5,419 nucleotides of DNA, taken from positions 1 to 5,419 of the forward strand of contig JAUVDF010000091.1 in assembly GCA_030595455.1 (NCBI GenBank), written 5' to 3'. Shown piece by piece: positions 1 to 5,419 of this stretch; position 1 is the stretch's first letter, and each line of letters starts with the position of its first letter. A model generated the notes under the pieces. It had not been told where the DNA came from and did no database searches. It saw only the letters and a program-made list of their open reading frames with translations. Made by a program: the position numbers and the translations under genes. This stretch comes from Fidelibacterota bacterium (GTDB lineage: Bacteria > Fidelibacterota > UBA8477 > JABMPR01).

Positions 1-1177
1 TGATATGGAGTAGACCATCAATTCCACCAAGGTCAACAAAAACACCAAAATCTGTGATGTTTTTAACCCGACCTTCAAGGATCTGACCAACTTCGATCTC
101 TTCCAATAATTTACTGCGTTGTTCTTTAAGACTCTCTTCCAGTAACTCTTTCCGAGAGACAACAATATTTTTACGAAATTCATTGACCTTGACGATCTTG
201 AATTCGAAAGTTTTTCCAACATAGGCATCAAAATCTCTAATTGGACGAACATCCAACTGAGAGCCAGGCAGGAAAGCATCGACACCAAGAATATTGACGA
301 CCATTCCACCTTTTATACGGCGAGAGATAGTACCTTCAACAGTTTCAGCATCTGCATATTTCTGCTTGACATTATCCCAAACTCGCATGAATTCAGCCTT
401 GCGTTTGGATAGGATAGCCTGACCAACTTTATCCTCGATTCTTTCGAGAAATAGTTCAATATTATCACCAACCTCTGGTAATTCACCTTCATCAAATTCA
501 TGACGAGGAACCATACCTTCAGATTTGAAACCAAAATCCACCATAATCTCTTTGTCACTGATGGAGATAATGCGACCTTTCACCAGCGATTGCTGGTCCA
601 GATCAACAACTGCATGATCCAGAAGTTCCTGATAAGCGACGGATTCTTTACTGGAAACCTCTTGCTCTTCAGGTAGATCACTCTTTTTCATGGTTTTAAT
701 GCTGGCGAAAAGATCATTCATCATGACCCGTTTGCCTTGACTAACGTCAGGGGTCTCGGTTTTAGCTTCTTCCTCGACCTTCGTTTCTACAGCTTCCTCA
801 GTCTTCTCTTCAACTTTAGTCTCTGCAACTTCTTCCTTAACGTCTTCAACTACTTCTTCAGTAGCTTTTGCCTCAGTGGCTTCTACAACTTCCTCAGTCT
901 TCTCTTCAACTTTGGTCTCTGTAACTTCCTCTTTAGCATCTTCAACTACTTCTTCAGTAGCTTTTGCCTCAGCGGGTTCCACAACTTCCTCAGCTTTTTC
1001 TTCAGCTTTGGTTTCTGGAACTTCCTCTTTAGCATCTTCAACCACTGTCTCTTCGACTGCAGTTTCAGGGGTTTCCTCGGCGGGCGTCATCTCGACGGCG
1101 TCAGGTGTTTCAGTGGATACTTCTGTCGTTTCTTCAACTTCTTCGACTTTGGCATCCTTTTCTTGTTTCTTGGTCAT
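1..1177 (-). CDS. rpsA: 30S ribosomal protein S1 from internal start (nested in the cmk-rpsA frame, partial)
   Basis: This is the S1 part of the fused frame, listed separately because it has its own initiation signals. S1 binds mRNA on the small ribosomal subunit and helps load it for translation. The ATG at 1177 is preceded by GGAGG with a 7-base spacer. The first 150 or so residues are acidic and repetitive (Glu, Lys, Val, Ala, Thr). The S1 core begins around the MMNDLF segment (first Met at 724). Domain 1 includes the segment MVDFGFKSEGMVPRHEF. Domain 2 starts TVEGTISRR and ends near SRKELLE. Domain 3 starts GQILEGRVKNITDFG and is cut by the window edge at GGIDGLLHI. This last sequence is highly typical of S1. 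The N-terminal extension is much longer than in E. coli S1. Whether S1 is made mainly free or as the CMK fusion cannot be told from sequence. Confidence 0.7.
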   Translation of the reverse strand, partial: MTKKQEKDAKVEEVEETTEVSTETPDAVEMTPAEETPETAVEETVVEDAKEEVPETKAEEKAEEVVEPAEAKATEEVVEDAKEEVTETKVEEKTEEVVEATEAKATEEVVEDVKEEVAETKVEEKTEEAVETKVEEEAKTETPDVSQGKRVMMNDLFASIKTMKKSDLPEEQEVSSKESVAYQELLDHAVVDLDQQSLVKGRIISISDKEIMVDFGFKSEGMVPRHEFDEGELPEVGDNIELFLERIEDKVGQAILSKRKAEFMRVWDNVKQKYADAETVEGTISRRIKGGMVVNILGVDAFLPGSQLDVRPIRDFDAYVGKTFEFKIVKVNEFRKNIVVSRKELLEESLKEQRSKLLEEIEVGQILEGRVKNITDFGVFVDLGGIDGLLHI

Positions 1178-1852
1178 TAAGTTTCCTCCGTTTGTCTTAG
1201 CTGCCTCCACCTTGGAGACAATAAATTCTATTTGATCTTCAATACTCATATCTGTAGTATCGAGAGTAATCGCATCATCTGCGGCTTTCATTGGGGCTAT
1301 TTTTCGTTTGGCATTGTGCTCATCTCTGGCCAAAATCTCTTCTGCTAATTCATCAAGGGATTTCTCTATCCCCTGTTCAGTGAATTCATTTTGCCGGCGC
1401 AAAGCCCGTACTTTGATATCAGCTACCATATAAATTTTAATCTCAGCCTCAGGAAAAACAACGGTCCCAATATCGCGACCCTCCAGAACTACACTATGGG
1501 CTTTAGCCACTGACCGCTGAACTCCGAGTAAGCGCTTTCTAACACTTGGTGCAGCACTGACTTCGGCTACCAGCTTTGTTAGCTCCGGTGAGCGAATTTC
1601 ATCACCCAACAGAACTCCATCGAGATAAAGTTTCTGGGCACCACTGCTGAAATCAACTTTCAGATCTAATTGGTCAAGTAAGCTTTGCAGCTTATCCGTC
1701 TCACTTAAATCCACTTTATCATTCATTACTTTTAAAGTGATAGCCCGGTACATAGCACCCGTATCAATGTGGCGAAATCCTAACTGTTCAGAAACACCCC
1801 TGGCAGTTGTAGTTTTCCCTGATGCAGCAGGACCATCAATAGCAATAATCAT
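1..1852 (-). CDS. cmk-rpsA: Cytidylate kinase fused in frame to 30S ribosomal protein S1 (partial, runs off window)
   Basis: Codons 1-225 are a full-length (d)CMP kinase, which phosphorylates CMP/dCMP with ATP. They carry the P-loop GPAASGKTTT (residues 7-16), the substrate-side IDTGAMYRA (29-37), LEGRDIGTVVFP (123-134) and the RD..N..R..APMKAADDAI region (about 176-195). Bacterial CMKs are about 220-230 residues, so the domain is complete. The frame then continues with no stop into S1: an acidic linker (about 226-370) and OB-fold S1 domains near residues 420-490 and 500-570, then a third starting GQILEGRVKNITDFG near 588. The window shows 617 codons. I checked the junction codon by codon: 1852 to 1177 is exactly 225 codons and no TAA, TAG or TGA falls between. 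The start is the ATG at 1852; it has no clear Shine-Dalgarno, and an in-frame TTG lies 8 codons upstream. Cmk and rpsA are usually separate neighbouring genes. A fused product is inferred. Confidence 0.85.
   Translation of the reverse strand, partial: MIIAIDGPAASGKTTTARGVSEQLGFRHIDTGAMYRAITLKVMNDKVDLSETDKLQSLLDQLDLKVDFSSGAQKLYLDGVLLGDEIRSPELTKLVAEVSAAPSVRKRLLGVQRSVAKAHSVVLEGRDIGTVVFPEAEIKIYMVADIKVRALRRQNEFTEQGIEKSLDELAEEILARDEHNAKRKIAPMKAADDAITLDTTDMSIEDQIEFIVSKVEAAKTNGGNLMTKKQEKDAKVEEVEETTEVSTETPDAVEMTPAEETPETAVEETVVEDAKEEVPETKAEEKAEEVVEPAEAKATEEVVEDAKEEVTETKVEEKTEEVVEATEAKATEEVVEDVKEEVAETKVEEKTEEAVETKVEEEAKTETPDVSQGKRVMMNDLFASIKTMKKSDLPEEQEVSSKESVAYQELLDHAVVDLDQQSLVKGRIISISDKEIMVDFGFKSEGMVPRHEFDEGELPEVGDNIELFLERIEDKVGQAILSKRKAEFMRVWDNVKQKYADAETVEGTISRRIKGGMVVNILGVDAFLPGSQLDVRPIRDFDAYVGKTFEFKIVKVNEFRKNIVVSRKELLEESLKEQRSKLLEEIEVGQILEGRVKNITDFGVFVDLGGIDGLLHI
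784..1039 (-). repeat. 96-bp coding tandem repeat (32-residue acidic units) in the CMK-S1 linker
   Basis: The period is exactly 96 bp. Two full units lie at 1039-944 and 943-848, and a partial third runs from 847 to about 784. Each encodes 32 residues of the pattern ED(A/V)KEEVxETKxEEK followed by (A/T)EEVVExxEAKATEEVV. In the partial copy the sequence changes after about 20 residues to EEAVETKVEEEAKTE. Units 1 and 2 differ mainly by single substitutions, which suggests recent duplication. The translated segment is rich in Glu, Lys, Ala, Thr and Val, with no aromatic residues. It is likely a disordered or single-helix spacer between the kinase and the S1 OB folds. Being in frame, it can expand or contract without breaking the gene. 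Confidence 0.85.
1185..1189 (-). promoter_or_regulatory. Strong internal Shine-Dalgarno for rpsA
   Basis: GGAGG on the minus strand lies 7 bases before the ATG at 1177. It falls inside the cmk reading frame, where it encodes part of the Asn-Gly-Gly-Asn-Leu segment. It is the best-placed ribosome binding site in the window and argues that S1 can be initiated independently of CMK. Confidence 0.75.
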
Positions 1853-2022
1853 TTTTCAAATAGCCACTTTACCAATAATATTTTATGTAGTCCTCTCAAA
1901 GCGGCGCAATATAGATGGCAGCATATGGCTATACAACCTAGAAGAGTAGACCTAAATGATTGAATTTTATATAGGATATTACCCGGTGAAGCAAGGTTCT
2001 GATAACGAGTAATAATGATCGA
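1853..2022. other. Noncoding gap upstream of cmk-rpsA
   Basis: These 170 bp separate the stop of the SDR-like gene from the cmk ATG. They are AT-rich and hold a possible minus-strand promoter (1966-1994). There is no convincing intrinsic terminator: the imperfect palindrome around the upstream stop codon is short, AT-rich and lacks a T-run. No RNA gene or riboswitch was recognised. Confidence 0.6.
1966..1994 (-). promoter_or_regulatory. Possible sigma70-type promoter for cmk-rpsA
   Basis: On the minus strand a TTGCTT box (1994-1989; 3 of 6 matches to TTGACA) is followed by a 17-bp spacer and TATAAA (1971-1966; 5 of 6 matches to TATAAT). Transcription would start near 1958-1960, leaving a leader of about 105 bases before the cmk ATG. 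Spacing is ideal and the position fits, since this is the only sizeable gap in the cluster. Such matches are common by chance in AT-rich DNA. Confidence 0.35.
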
Positions 2023-3732
2023 TTATTTGATGCGGTAACCCTTGTCTTCATACTCCAGAACCCAATTCACAATGATCCCAATATCCATCCGCTGGGTGCC
2101 ACCTAAAAAGCGACGATTCCTGAAGTAATAGGAAGAGTAGTCTTTCTTGGTCTCTTTTAACATATCAGCACTCAAGGATCTTAGACGTTCTTGCCATTTT
2201 ATTATGTTAGAAACCCGTAGATCCAACCAGCCACCGTTGGTCCATTTCTCAATATTTTGCTCATTCACCTCAAGGACAGTTCGTCCCTCAAAATTTGGCT
2301 CTGAGATATCAGGACCTCGTAGGAAAGTTGTTCCATCCTTCAGTAAAATTGGTGTCCCGACAGATAAAATTGTGGATCTTAATTCTTGATTCTCAAGAAT
2401 TTCATTCTCCATCTGGGTTGCTAACTCCTCAGGAGTTGCTGCAATTACAGCTTCGATATTGCCTTTGAGCCTTTTCATGATGTACACTTCATAGAGCAGC
2501 TTGGTTAATCTAGGTGGGCCTAACAATTCAAAAGCGACACTATCCTTGCCCGTCTCGTCTTCGAGAGCTTCCATTTGCTCTAGAGCATCCTTGCGAATCA
2601 GACCGGCGCGGTAGGATGGTGGCAGGACTGAACTATCCAGACTGGAAATAATATCATTGCCAGTATTGCCTCCTTTAATCTCCAGTAGAGTCAGGTCAGC
2701 AATTTCTTCTGGTGTCACAAACTCCATTTGTCCCTCACCGGTTAAAACGGAAAACTCTCCAGCTGAAAAATAGCCGTTCTCACCAGCATCGATATAAACC
2801 GACTCTAAAAAATCATCACCAAGACGGCTCCAACTGGTTTCAGGGTTCTTAACCAGTTCTTGTCCCAAATTAGTTCTAGTACCAGGAAGTGCATCGTAAA
2901 GGGGAATGTGACTTCCTCGGCGAACGACCTTTCCAAAACCAATTTTTTTCCAGGCAATAGCCGCAGTAGGTTTGATTTCCTTTACGATCGGTGCCTGAGG
3001 TGTCCGCCCTAACAACCATAGCAACATCGTGTGGGCACCGGCTAGTGAAGATTTACTCATCAGCATTTTAGAGGGTTTATCTTCGGAATGAGTGTAAGGA
3101 ATATTGAACCCCATACCACCTGTCCCACTGGTTCCGACCTTGAGATAAAGTTTGGTTTCTGCCTGACGCATACTCTCAATCAGAATCTGGATATGTCGAA
3201 TAAGTTGAGGTATATATAAGGTCGAAATAATTCTCTCAACCGTGTCAATCAGCTTGTCATCAAGTTCTTTTCCCTTACGAATTTCGTTGATCTCGGCCCG
3301 CAGTTCAGCTACGATCTGATAAACGTTCTGATAGGCAAATGCAGTAGCAGTATTGATACAATCAATCAGTATTTGTGGCTTATGCTTATCCATTACCTGA
3401 AATAGCTTGGAGCTTTGGATAATATCCGAGCCCAGATCATCATAGATATCATGGATCATTAGGCCTACTTGCTCCGGCTTAGTATATATATCTGCTTTTG
3501 ACAGGTTCGATAATTCTTCTCGGACAAACAAATCTCCATATACTGAAATAATTTTCGTCCCTTGATTCAAAGGATGTTTTTCAAGGATAGACCGAATCTC
3601 ATCTGCTTCATTTTGACGAAGGGAAGTAACCACCATTTCTGCAGGTTTTTCTTCCAGTAATTGTTTAGCTATGGCCTGTCCAACTAGACCCCAGCCACCT
3701 AAAATCATAACGCGTTTACCCTGGATATCCAT
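2023..3732 (-). CDS. Unrecognised 569-residue protein with N-terminal Rossmann (SDR-like) domain
   Basis: I do not recognise a named family. The N-terminus has a strand plus glycine-rich loop, VMILGGWGLVGQAIAKQLL (GGWGLVG at 12-18), typical of NAD(P)-binding extended SDR/epimerase folds. YGDLF (65-69) and DCINTATA (124-131) sit where SDRs have the acidic adenine-binding and Asn-Ala strands. KVGTSGTGGMG (198-208) resembles the Ser/Thr-bearing active-site strand. The following helix KMLMSKSSLAGAHTMLLW matches the SDR YxxxK helix with Lys227 kept but Tyr replaced by Met223. Residues from about 270 to 569 form a long C-terminal region with no motif I can name; it includes a Gly-rich GENGYFSAGEFSVLTGEGQ stretch. 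No signal peptide or membrane segment is evident, so it is probably cytosolic. The ATG at 3732 overlaps the rluB end by 17 bases and has AAAGGA 8 bases upstream, implying cotranscription and coupled translation. Substrate and reaction are unknown. Confidence 0.85.
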   Translation of the reverse strand: MDIQGKRVMILGGWGLVGQAIAKQLLEEKPAEMVVTSLRQNEADEIRSILEKHPLNQGTKIISVYGDLFVREELSNLSKADIYTKPEQVGLMIHDIYDDLGSDIIQSSKLFQVMDKHKPQILIDCINTATAFAYQNVYQIVAELRAEINEIRKGKELDDKLIDTVERIISTLYIPQLIRHIQILIESMRQAETKLYLKVGTSGTGGMGFNIPYTHSEDKPSKMLMSKSSLAGAHTMLLWLLGRTPQAPIVKEIKPTAAIAWKKIGFGKVVRRGSHIPLYDALPGTRTNLGQELVKNPETSWSRLGDDFLESVYIDAGENGYFSAGEFSVLTGEGQMEFVTPEEIADLTLLEIKGGNTGNDIISSLDSSVLPPSYRAGLIRKDALEQMEALEDETGKDSVAFELLGPPRLTKLLYEVYIMKRLKGNIEAVIAATPEELATQMENEILENQELRSTILSVGTPILLKDGTTFLRGPDISEPNFEGRTVLEVNEQNIEKWTNGGWLDLRVSNIIKWQERLRSLSADMLKETKKDYSSYYFRNRRFLGGTQRMDIGIIVNWVLEYEDKGYRIK

Positions 3733-4468
3733 CTGCCAATTCCTTTAGTTGCTTAATTTCCTCTGATGATAATTCACGAAATTTTCCCACTGCCAGGTCA
3801 CCAACCCTTAAGAAGGCAAATTGTTCTCTATGCAATTTGACTACCTTATGCCCAAGAGCCATGAATATTCTCTTTATCTCACGCTTTCGTCCTTCGCGCA
3901 AAACTAGTTTGACATCTGTAAAGCGATCCAAATATGTATGGTCAAGCACTTCTGCAATGGCAGGAGTTTTTGCTTCAATATTTATGCCAAGCGGTATACG
4001 CTCTAAATCTGCCTGACTAACTTTTCCCAGCACGCGCACTGCATAAGTTTTAGGGATTTGAAACTTTGGGTGGGTCAGACTATAGGCTAAATCTCCATCA
4101 TTGGTTAGCAGGATGACACCTGTGGTATCATAGTCCAAGCGACCAACTGGATATATACGATCCTGTGAGGGGACTAGGTCAATAATGGTCGCTCTGCCAT
4201 AGGGATCGCTGGTGGTAGTAATTACTTGAGCGGGTTTATTTAACAGGTAATAATGGTGTTGAACTTCCAGCTTGATCTGCTTTCCCTGGAACTCCACTTG
4301 ATCACTATCCAGATTAATTCTAATGGCGGGGTTTTGTTCCACTTTGCCATTTACAGTCACCAAACCTTTTTGAATGAGGTCATCGCAAACACGGCGTGAT
4401 CCTAATCCAGCCTTAGCTAGAAAACGATTGAATCGAATTTGATTTTCTTGGTTTTCAGTCATCATCAT
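3716..4468 (-). CDS. rluB: 23S rRNA pseudouridine synthase, RluB/RsuA family
   Basis: The enzyme isomerises a uridine to pseudouridine in rRNA; E. coli RluB acts on U2605 of 23S rRNA. At 250 residues it has the family layout. An N-terminal S4 RNA-binding domain spans about 11-60 (RFNRFLAKAGLGSRRVCDDL, then LVTVNGK). The catalytic domain follows from YYLLNKPAQV (73 onward) and includes the signature VGRLDYDTTGVILLTNDG, with catalytic Asp112. The C-terminal EGRKREIKRIFMALGHKVV segment is also typical. RluB is preferred over RsuA, RluE or RluF because the gene follows scpAB, as in many bacteria (B. subtilis ypuL), but specificity is inferred. Three consecutive ATG codons open the frame (4468, 4465, 4462). 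No Shine-Dalgarno is visible because a perfect palindrome abuts the first ATG. The 3' end overlaps the next gene by 17 bases. Confidence 0.93.
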   Translation of the reverse strand: MMMTENQENQIRFNRFLAKAGLGSRRVCDDLIQKGLVTVNGKVEQNPAIRINLDSDQVEFQGKQIKLEVQHHYYLLNKPAQVITTTSDPYGRATIIDLVPSQDRIYPVGRLDYDTTGVILLTNDGDLAYSLTHPKFQIPKTYAVRVLGKVSQADLERIPLGINIEAKTPAIAEVLDHTYLDRFTDVKLVLREGRKREIKRIFMALGHKVVKLHREQFAFLRVGDLAVGKFRELSSEEIKQLKELADGYPG

Positions 4469-4520
4469 TTTATTTGTAGTAGAGACGTAGCATGCTACGT
4501 CTCTACTACAAATAAATCAT
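4465..4520. mobile_element. Palindromic insertion with flanking TCAT/ATGA direct repeats (putative target-site duplication)
   Basis: The 48-bp palindrome is bounded by TCAT at 4465-4468 and TCAT at 4517-4520 (ATGA on the minus strand). The high-coordinate copy contains the scpB TGA stop and the low-coordinate copy contains the first rluB ATG. Removing the palindrome and one copy restores a classic ATGA stop/start overlap between the two genes. Four bases can match by chance, and the low-coordinate side is itself a TCATCATCAT run. The fit with both gene ends nevertheless supports insertion with a 4-bp duplication. Confidence 0.6.
4469..4516. repeat. Perfect 48-bp palindrome filling the scpB-rluB gap, probable small dispersed mobile repeat
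   Basis: Two 24-base arms meet with no spacer between 4492 and 4493, and every one of the 24 pairs matches. Pairing fails at the next position (4468/4517). The centre is ACGTAGCATGCTACGT and the outer ends are TTTATTT and AAATAAA. In RNA it would form a stem of about 22 bp with a tetraloop. It occupies exactly the space between the scpB stop codon and the first rluB ATG. The GTAGAGACG...CGTCTCTAC core resembles short dispersed palindromes I recall from intergenic DNA of cyanobacteria and other bacteria; this is memory, not a search. It is not an intrinsic terminator, since A-rich rather than T-rich sequence follows the stem on either strand. It encodes no transposase, so any mobility would need an enzyme in trans. 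Confidence 0.9.
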
Positions 4521-5071
4521 GCTAATTCGACTTGGTCCTCGCTCAGGATATCTTCCACTTCCCGTAATTTGGGAAGATCCTTGACCGAATTAAGACCAAA
4601 ATGCTGTAAAAATTCTGTACTGGTACGATATAATAGAGCCCGTCCCGGTCCATCTTCCCGACCTCTTATTTCCAATAATTTACGATCCAGAAGTGTTCGA
4701 AGTGATGAATCTGAGCTTACCCCGCGAATCGATTCTATCTCATTGCGAGTAACCGGTTGACGGTAGCTTACGATAGCCAAAGTCTCTAAGGCAGCTTGTG
4801 AGAGGCGTAATTTGCCAGCCTTGGAAAAGAGCCCTTTGATGTAGGGTTCAAATTCAGTGTTGGTTACCAACTGATAACCACCAGCGACCTCTTTGATATG
4901 AAATGCACGTTCCGACTGAAGGTAATCAGTCTGGAGTACAGTTATAATTTCCTGCAGTGGAACCTCAGCAGCATCCTCACCCATACAAGCCCTAAACCTG
5001 GCTTCAGTCAAAGGTTCTGGACTTGCAATTAATAAAGCTTCTACAATTTGTTTCAGGCTATTGATTTCCAA
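4517..5071 (-). CDS. scpB: Segregation and condensation protein B
   Basis: ScpB is the winged-helix kleisin-interacting (Kite) subunit that binds ScpA and SMC in the chromosome-condensing complex. The N-terminal winged helix starts with LKQIVEALLIASPEPLT. The second carries the strongly conserved block QAALETLAIVSYRQPVTRNE, then IRGVSSDSSLRTLLDRKLL, GREDGPGRALLYRTSTEFLQ and FGLNSVKDLPKL near the C-terminus. I place the start at the TTG at 5071, giving 184 residues. GAGG lies 8 bases upstream, overlap with scpA is only 14 bases, and family members usually start just before the IVEALL helix. The in-frame ATGs at 5104 and 5101 (195 or 194 residues) have no good Shine-Dalgarno and would overlap scpA by 44-47 bases, but cannot be excluded. 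It ends in TGA within an ATGA next to the palindrome. Confidence 0.93.
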   Translation of the reverse strand: MEINSLKQIVEALLIASPEPLTEARFRACMGEDAAEVPLQEIITVLQTDYLQSERAFHIKEVAGGYQLVTNTEFEPYIKGLFSKAGKLRLSQAALETLAIVSYRQPVTRNEIESIRGVSSDSSLRTLLDRKLLEIRGREDGPGRALLYRTSTEFLQHFGLNSVKDLPKLREVEDILSEDQVELA

Positions 5072-5419
5072 ATTTAGTACCTCGGGATATGAGTAGATCA
5101 TCAAATAATTCTGTCTGTCTTACCCTGATCTCGCTACTACGCAGCATTTCCAGGATTGCCAGGAAAGTGACTACGATAACTAGACGAGATCCAAATTGTT
5201 CTAAGAGTGTGGAGAAACGGATTTTTAAATCTGTCTGTAATAGACCGTTTAAAAAACCAACCTGCTCGGTGAGCGTAACTTCTTCAGTGGCAACTGAATG
5301 AGTCACTGGATCTTCATAGTTTTTTAGAAGATACTGGAAGGTTAACATAATGTCATACAGTTTCACATCTTCCAAAATTGCAGTTTGATCCTCCTGCTCT
5401 GGGTTCCAGGCAAAGGGTA
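5058..5419 (-). CDS. scpA: Segregation and condensation protein A, C-terminal part (5' end outside window)
   Basis: ScpA is the kleisin that bridges the SMC heads and binds ScpB. About 120 C-terminal residues are visible, from PFAWNPEQED to a TAG stop at 5058-5060; family members are usually about 240-280 residues. The frame is open to the window edge, so the TTG at 5375 is internal and not a real start. The visible part contains the mid-region helix ILEDVKLYDIMLTFQYLL and the C-terminal winged-helix signature RLVIVVTFLAILEMLRSSEI followed by RVRQTELFDDLLIS, where kleisins contact the SMC head. It overlaps scpB by 14 bases (TTG start) or 47 bases (ATG start). ScpA and ScpB are normally made from adjacent genes, as here. 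Confidence 0.93.
   Translation of the reverse strand, partial: PFAWNPEQEDQTAILEDVKLYDIMLTFQYLLKNYEDPVTHSVATEEVTLTEQVGFLNGLLQTDLKIRFSTLLEQFGSRLVIVVTFLAILEMLRSSEIRVRQTELFDDLLISRGTKFGNQ
5080..5083 (-). promoter_or_regulatory. Shine-Dalgarno favouring the TTG start of scpB
   Basis: GAGG on the minus strand lies inside the scpA 3' end, 8 bases before the TTG at 5071. The upstream ATG at 5104 has only a weak purine stretch before it. This decides the preferred scpB start and implies coupling to scpA translation. Confidence 0.55.

Noticed and set aside
313..558. Minus-strand 81-codon frame
   Set aside because: It overlaps S1 domains 1 and 2 in another frame, and the S1 frame has clear family conservation there.
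784..1039. Repeats as a CRISPR array
   Set aside because: The 96-bp units are contiguous without unique spacers, remain in one coding frame, and have no cas genes nearby.
1175..1200. An indel frameshift as the cause of the missing cmk stop
   Set aside because: Both domains are in the same frame with intact family motifs up to and beyond the junction, and CMK has its usual length. A base substitution removing a stop cannot be ruled out, but no frame slip is seen.
737..1235. Two long plus-strand open frames rich in Phe/Leu or Ser/Thr
   Set aside because: They are antisense shadows of the Glu/Lys-rich repeats in the S1 N-terminal arm. Their composition is explained by the 96-bp unit read backwards, and they lack initiation signals.
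2005..2030. Imperfect palindrome around the stop of the SDR-like gene as a terminator
   Set aside because: It is short, AT-rich and mismatched, and has no following T-run.
4469..4516. The palindrome as a rho-independent terminator
   Set aside because: No T-run follows the stem on either strand. The flanks are TTTATTT before and AAATAAA after, and the stem sits within a cotranscribed gene pair.
5373..5375. TTG at 5375 as the start of a short separate gene
   Set aside because: The same frame continues upstream to the window edge with ScpA-like sequence, so this is an internal Leu codon.

Overview
The window is a single block of minus-strand bacterial genes with short or overlapping junctions. 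In transcription order (high to low coordinates) they are the 3' part of scpA, scpB, rluB, an unrecognised 569-residue Rossmann/SDR-like protein, and one long reading frame joining cytidylate kinase (cmk) to ribosomal protein S1 (rpsA). The cmk-rpsA frame runs off the low-coordinate edge. No tRNA, rRNA, CRISPR array or transposase gene was seen. The base composition is moderately AT-rich by eye. The scpA-scpB-rluB-cmk-rpsA order is a common bacterial housekeeping cluster. I cannot fix the phylum; an uncultured or FCB-like lineage is only a guess.

Region by region: 5058-5419 is the C-terminal third to half of ScpA. 4517-5071 (or 5104) is ScpB. 4469-4516, the whole scpB-rluB gap, is a perfect 48-bp palindrome flanked by a 4-bp direct repeat. 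3716-4468 is a RluB-type pseudouridine synthase. 2023-3732 is the SDR-like protein, overlapping rluB by 17 bases. 1853-2022 is the only noncoding stretch of any size (170 bp) and holds a possible promoter. 1-1852 is the CMK-S1 frame: CMK (codons 1-225), an acidic linker with 32-residue tandem repeats, then S1 domains 1, 2 and the start of 3.

The genes cover chromosome condensation (ScpAB with SMC), 23S rRNA modification (RluB), pyrimidine nucleotide supply (CMK) and translation initiation (S1), as expected for a growth-linked operon. Three things stand out. First, the palindrome looks like a small mobile repeat that landed in an ancestral ATGA stop/start overlap and duplicated it, leaving both genes intact. 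Second, cmk has no stop codon before rpsA, yet rpsA keeps a strong Shine-Dalgarno and ATG, so both a CMK-S1 fusion and free S1 may be made. Third, an uncharacterised SDR-like protein whose apparent active-site Tyr is replaced by Met sits inside this conserved cluster.
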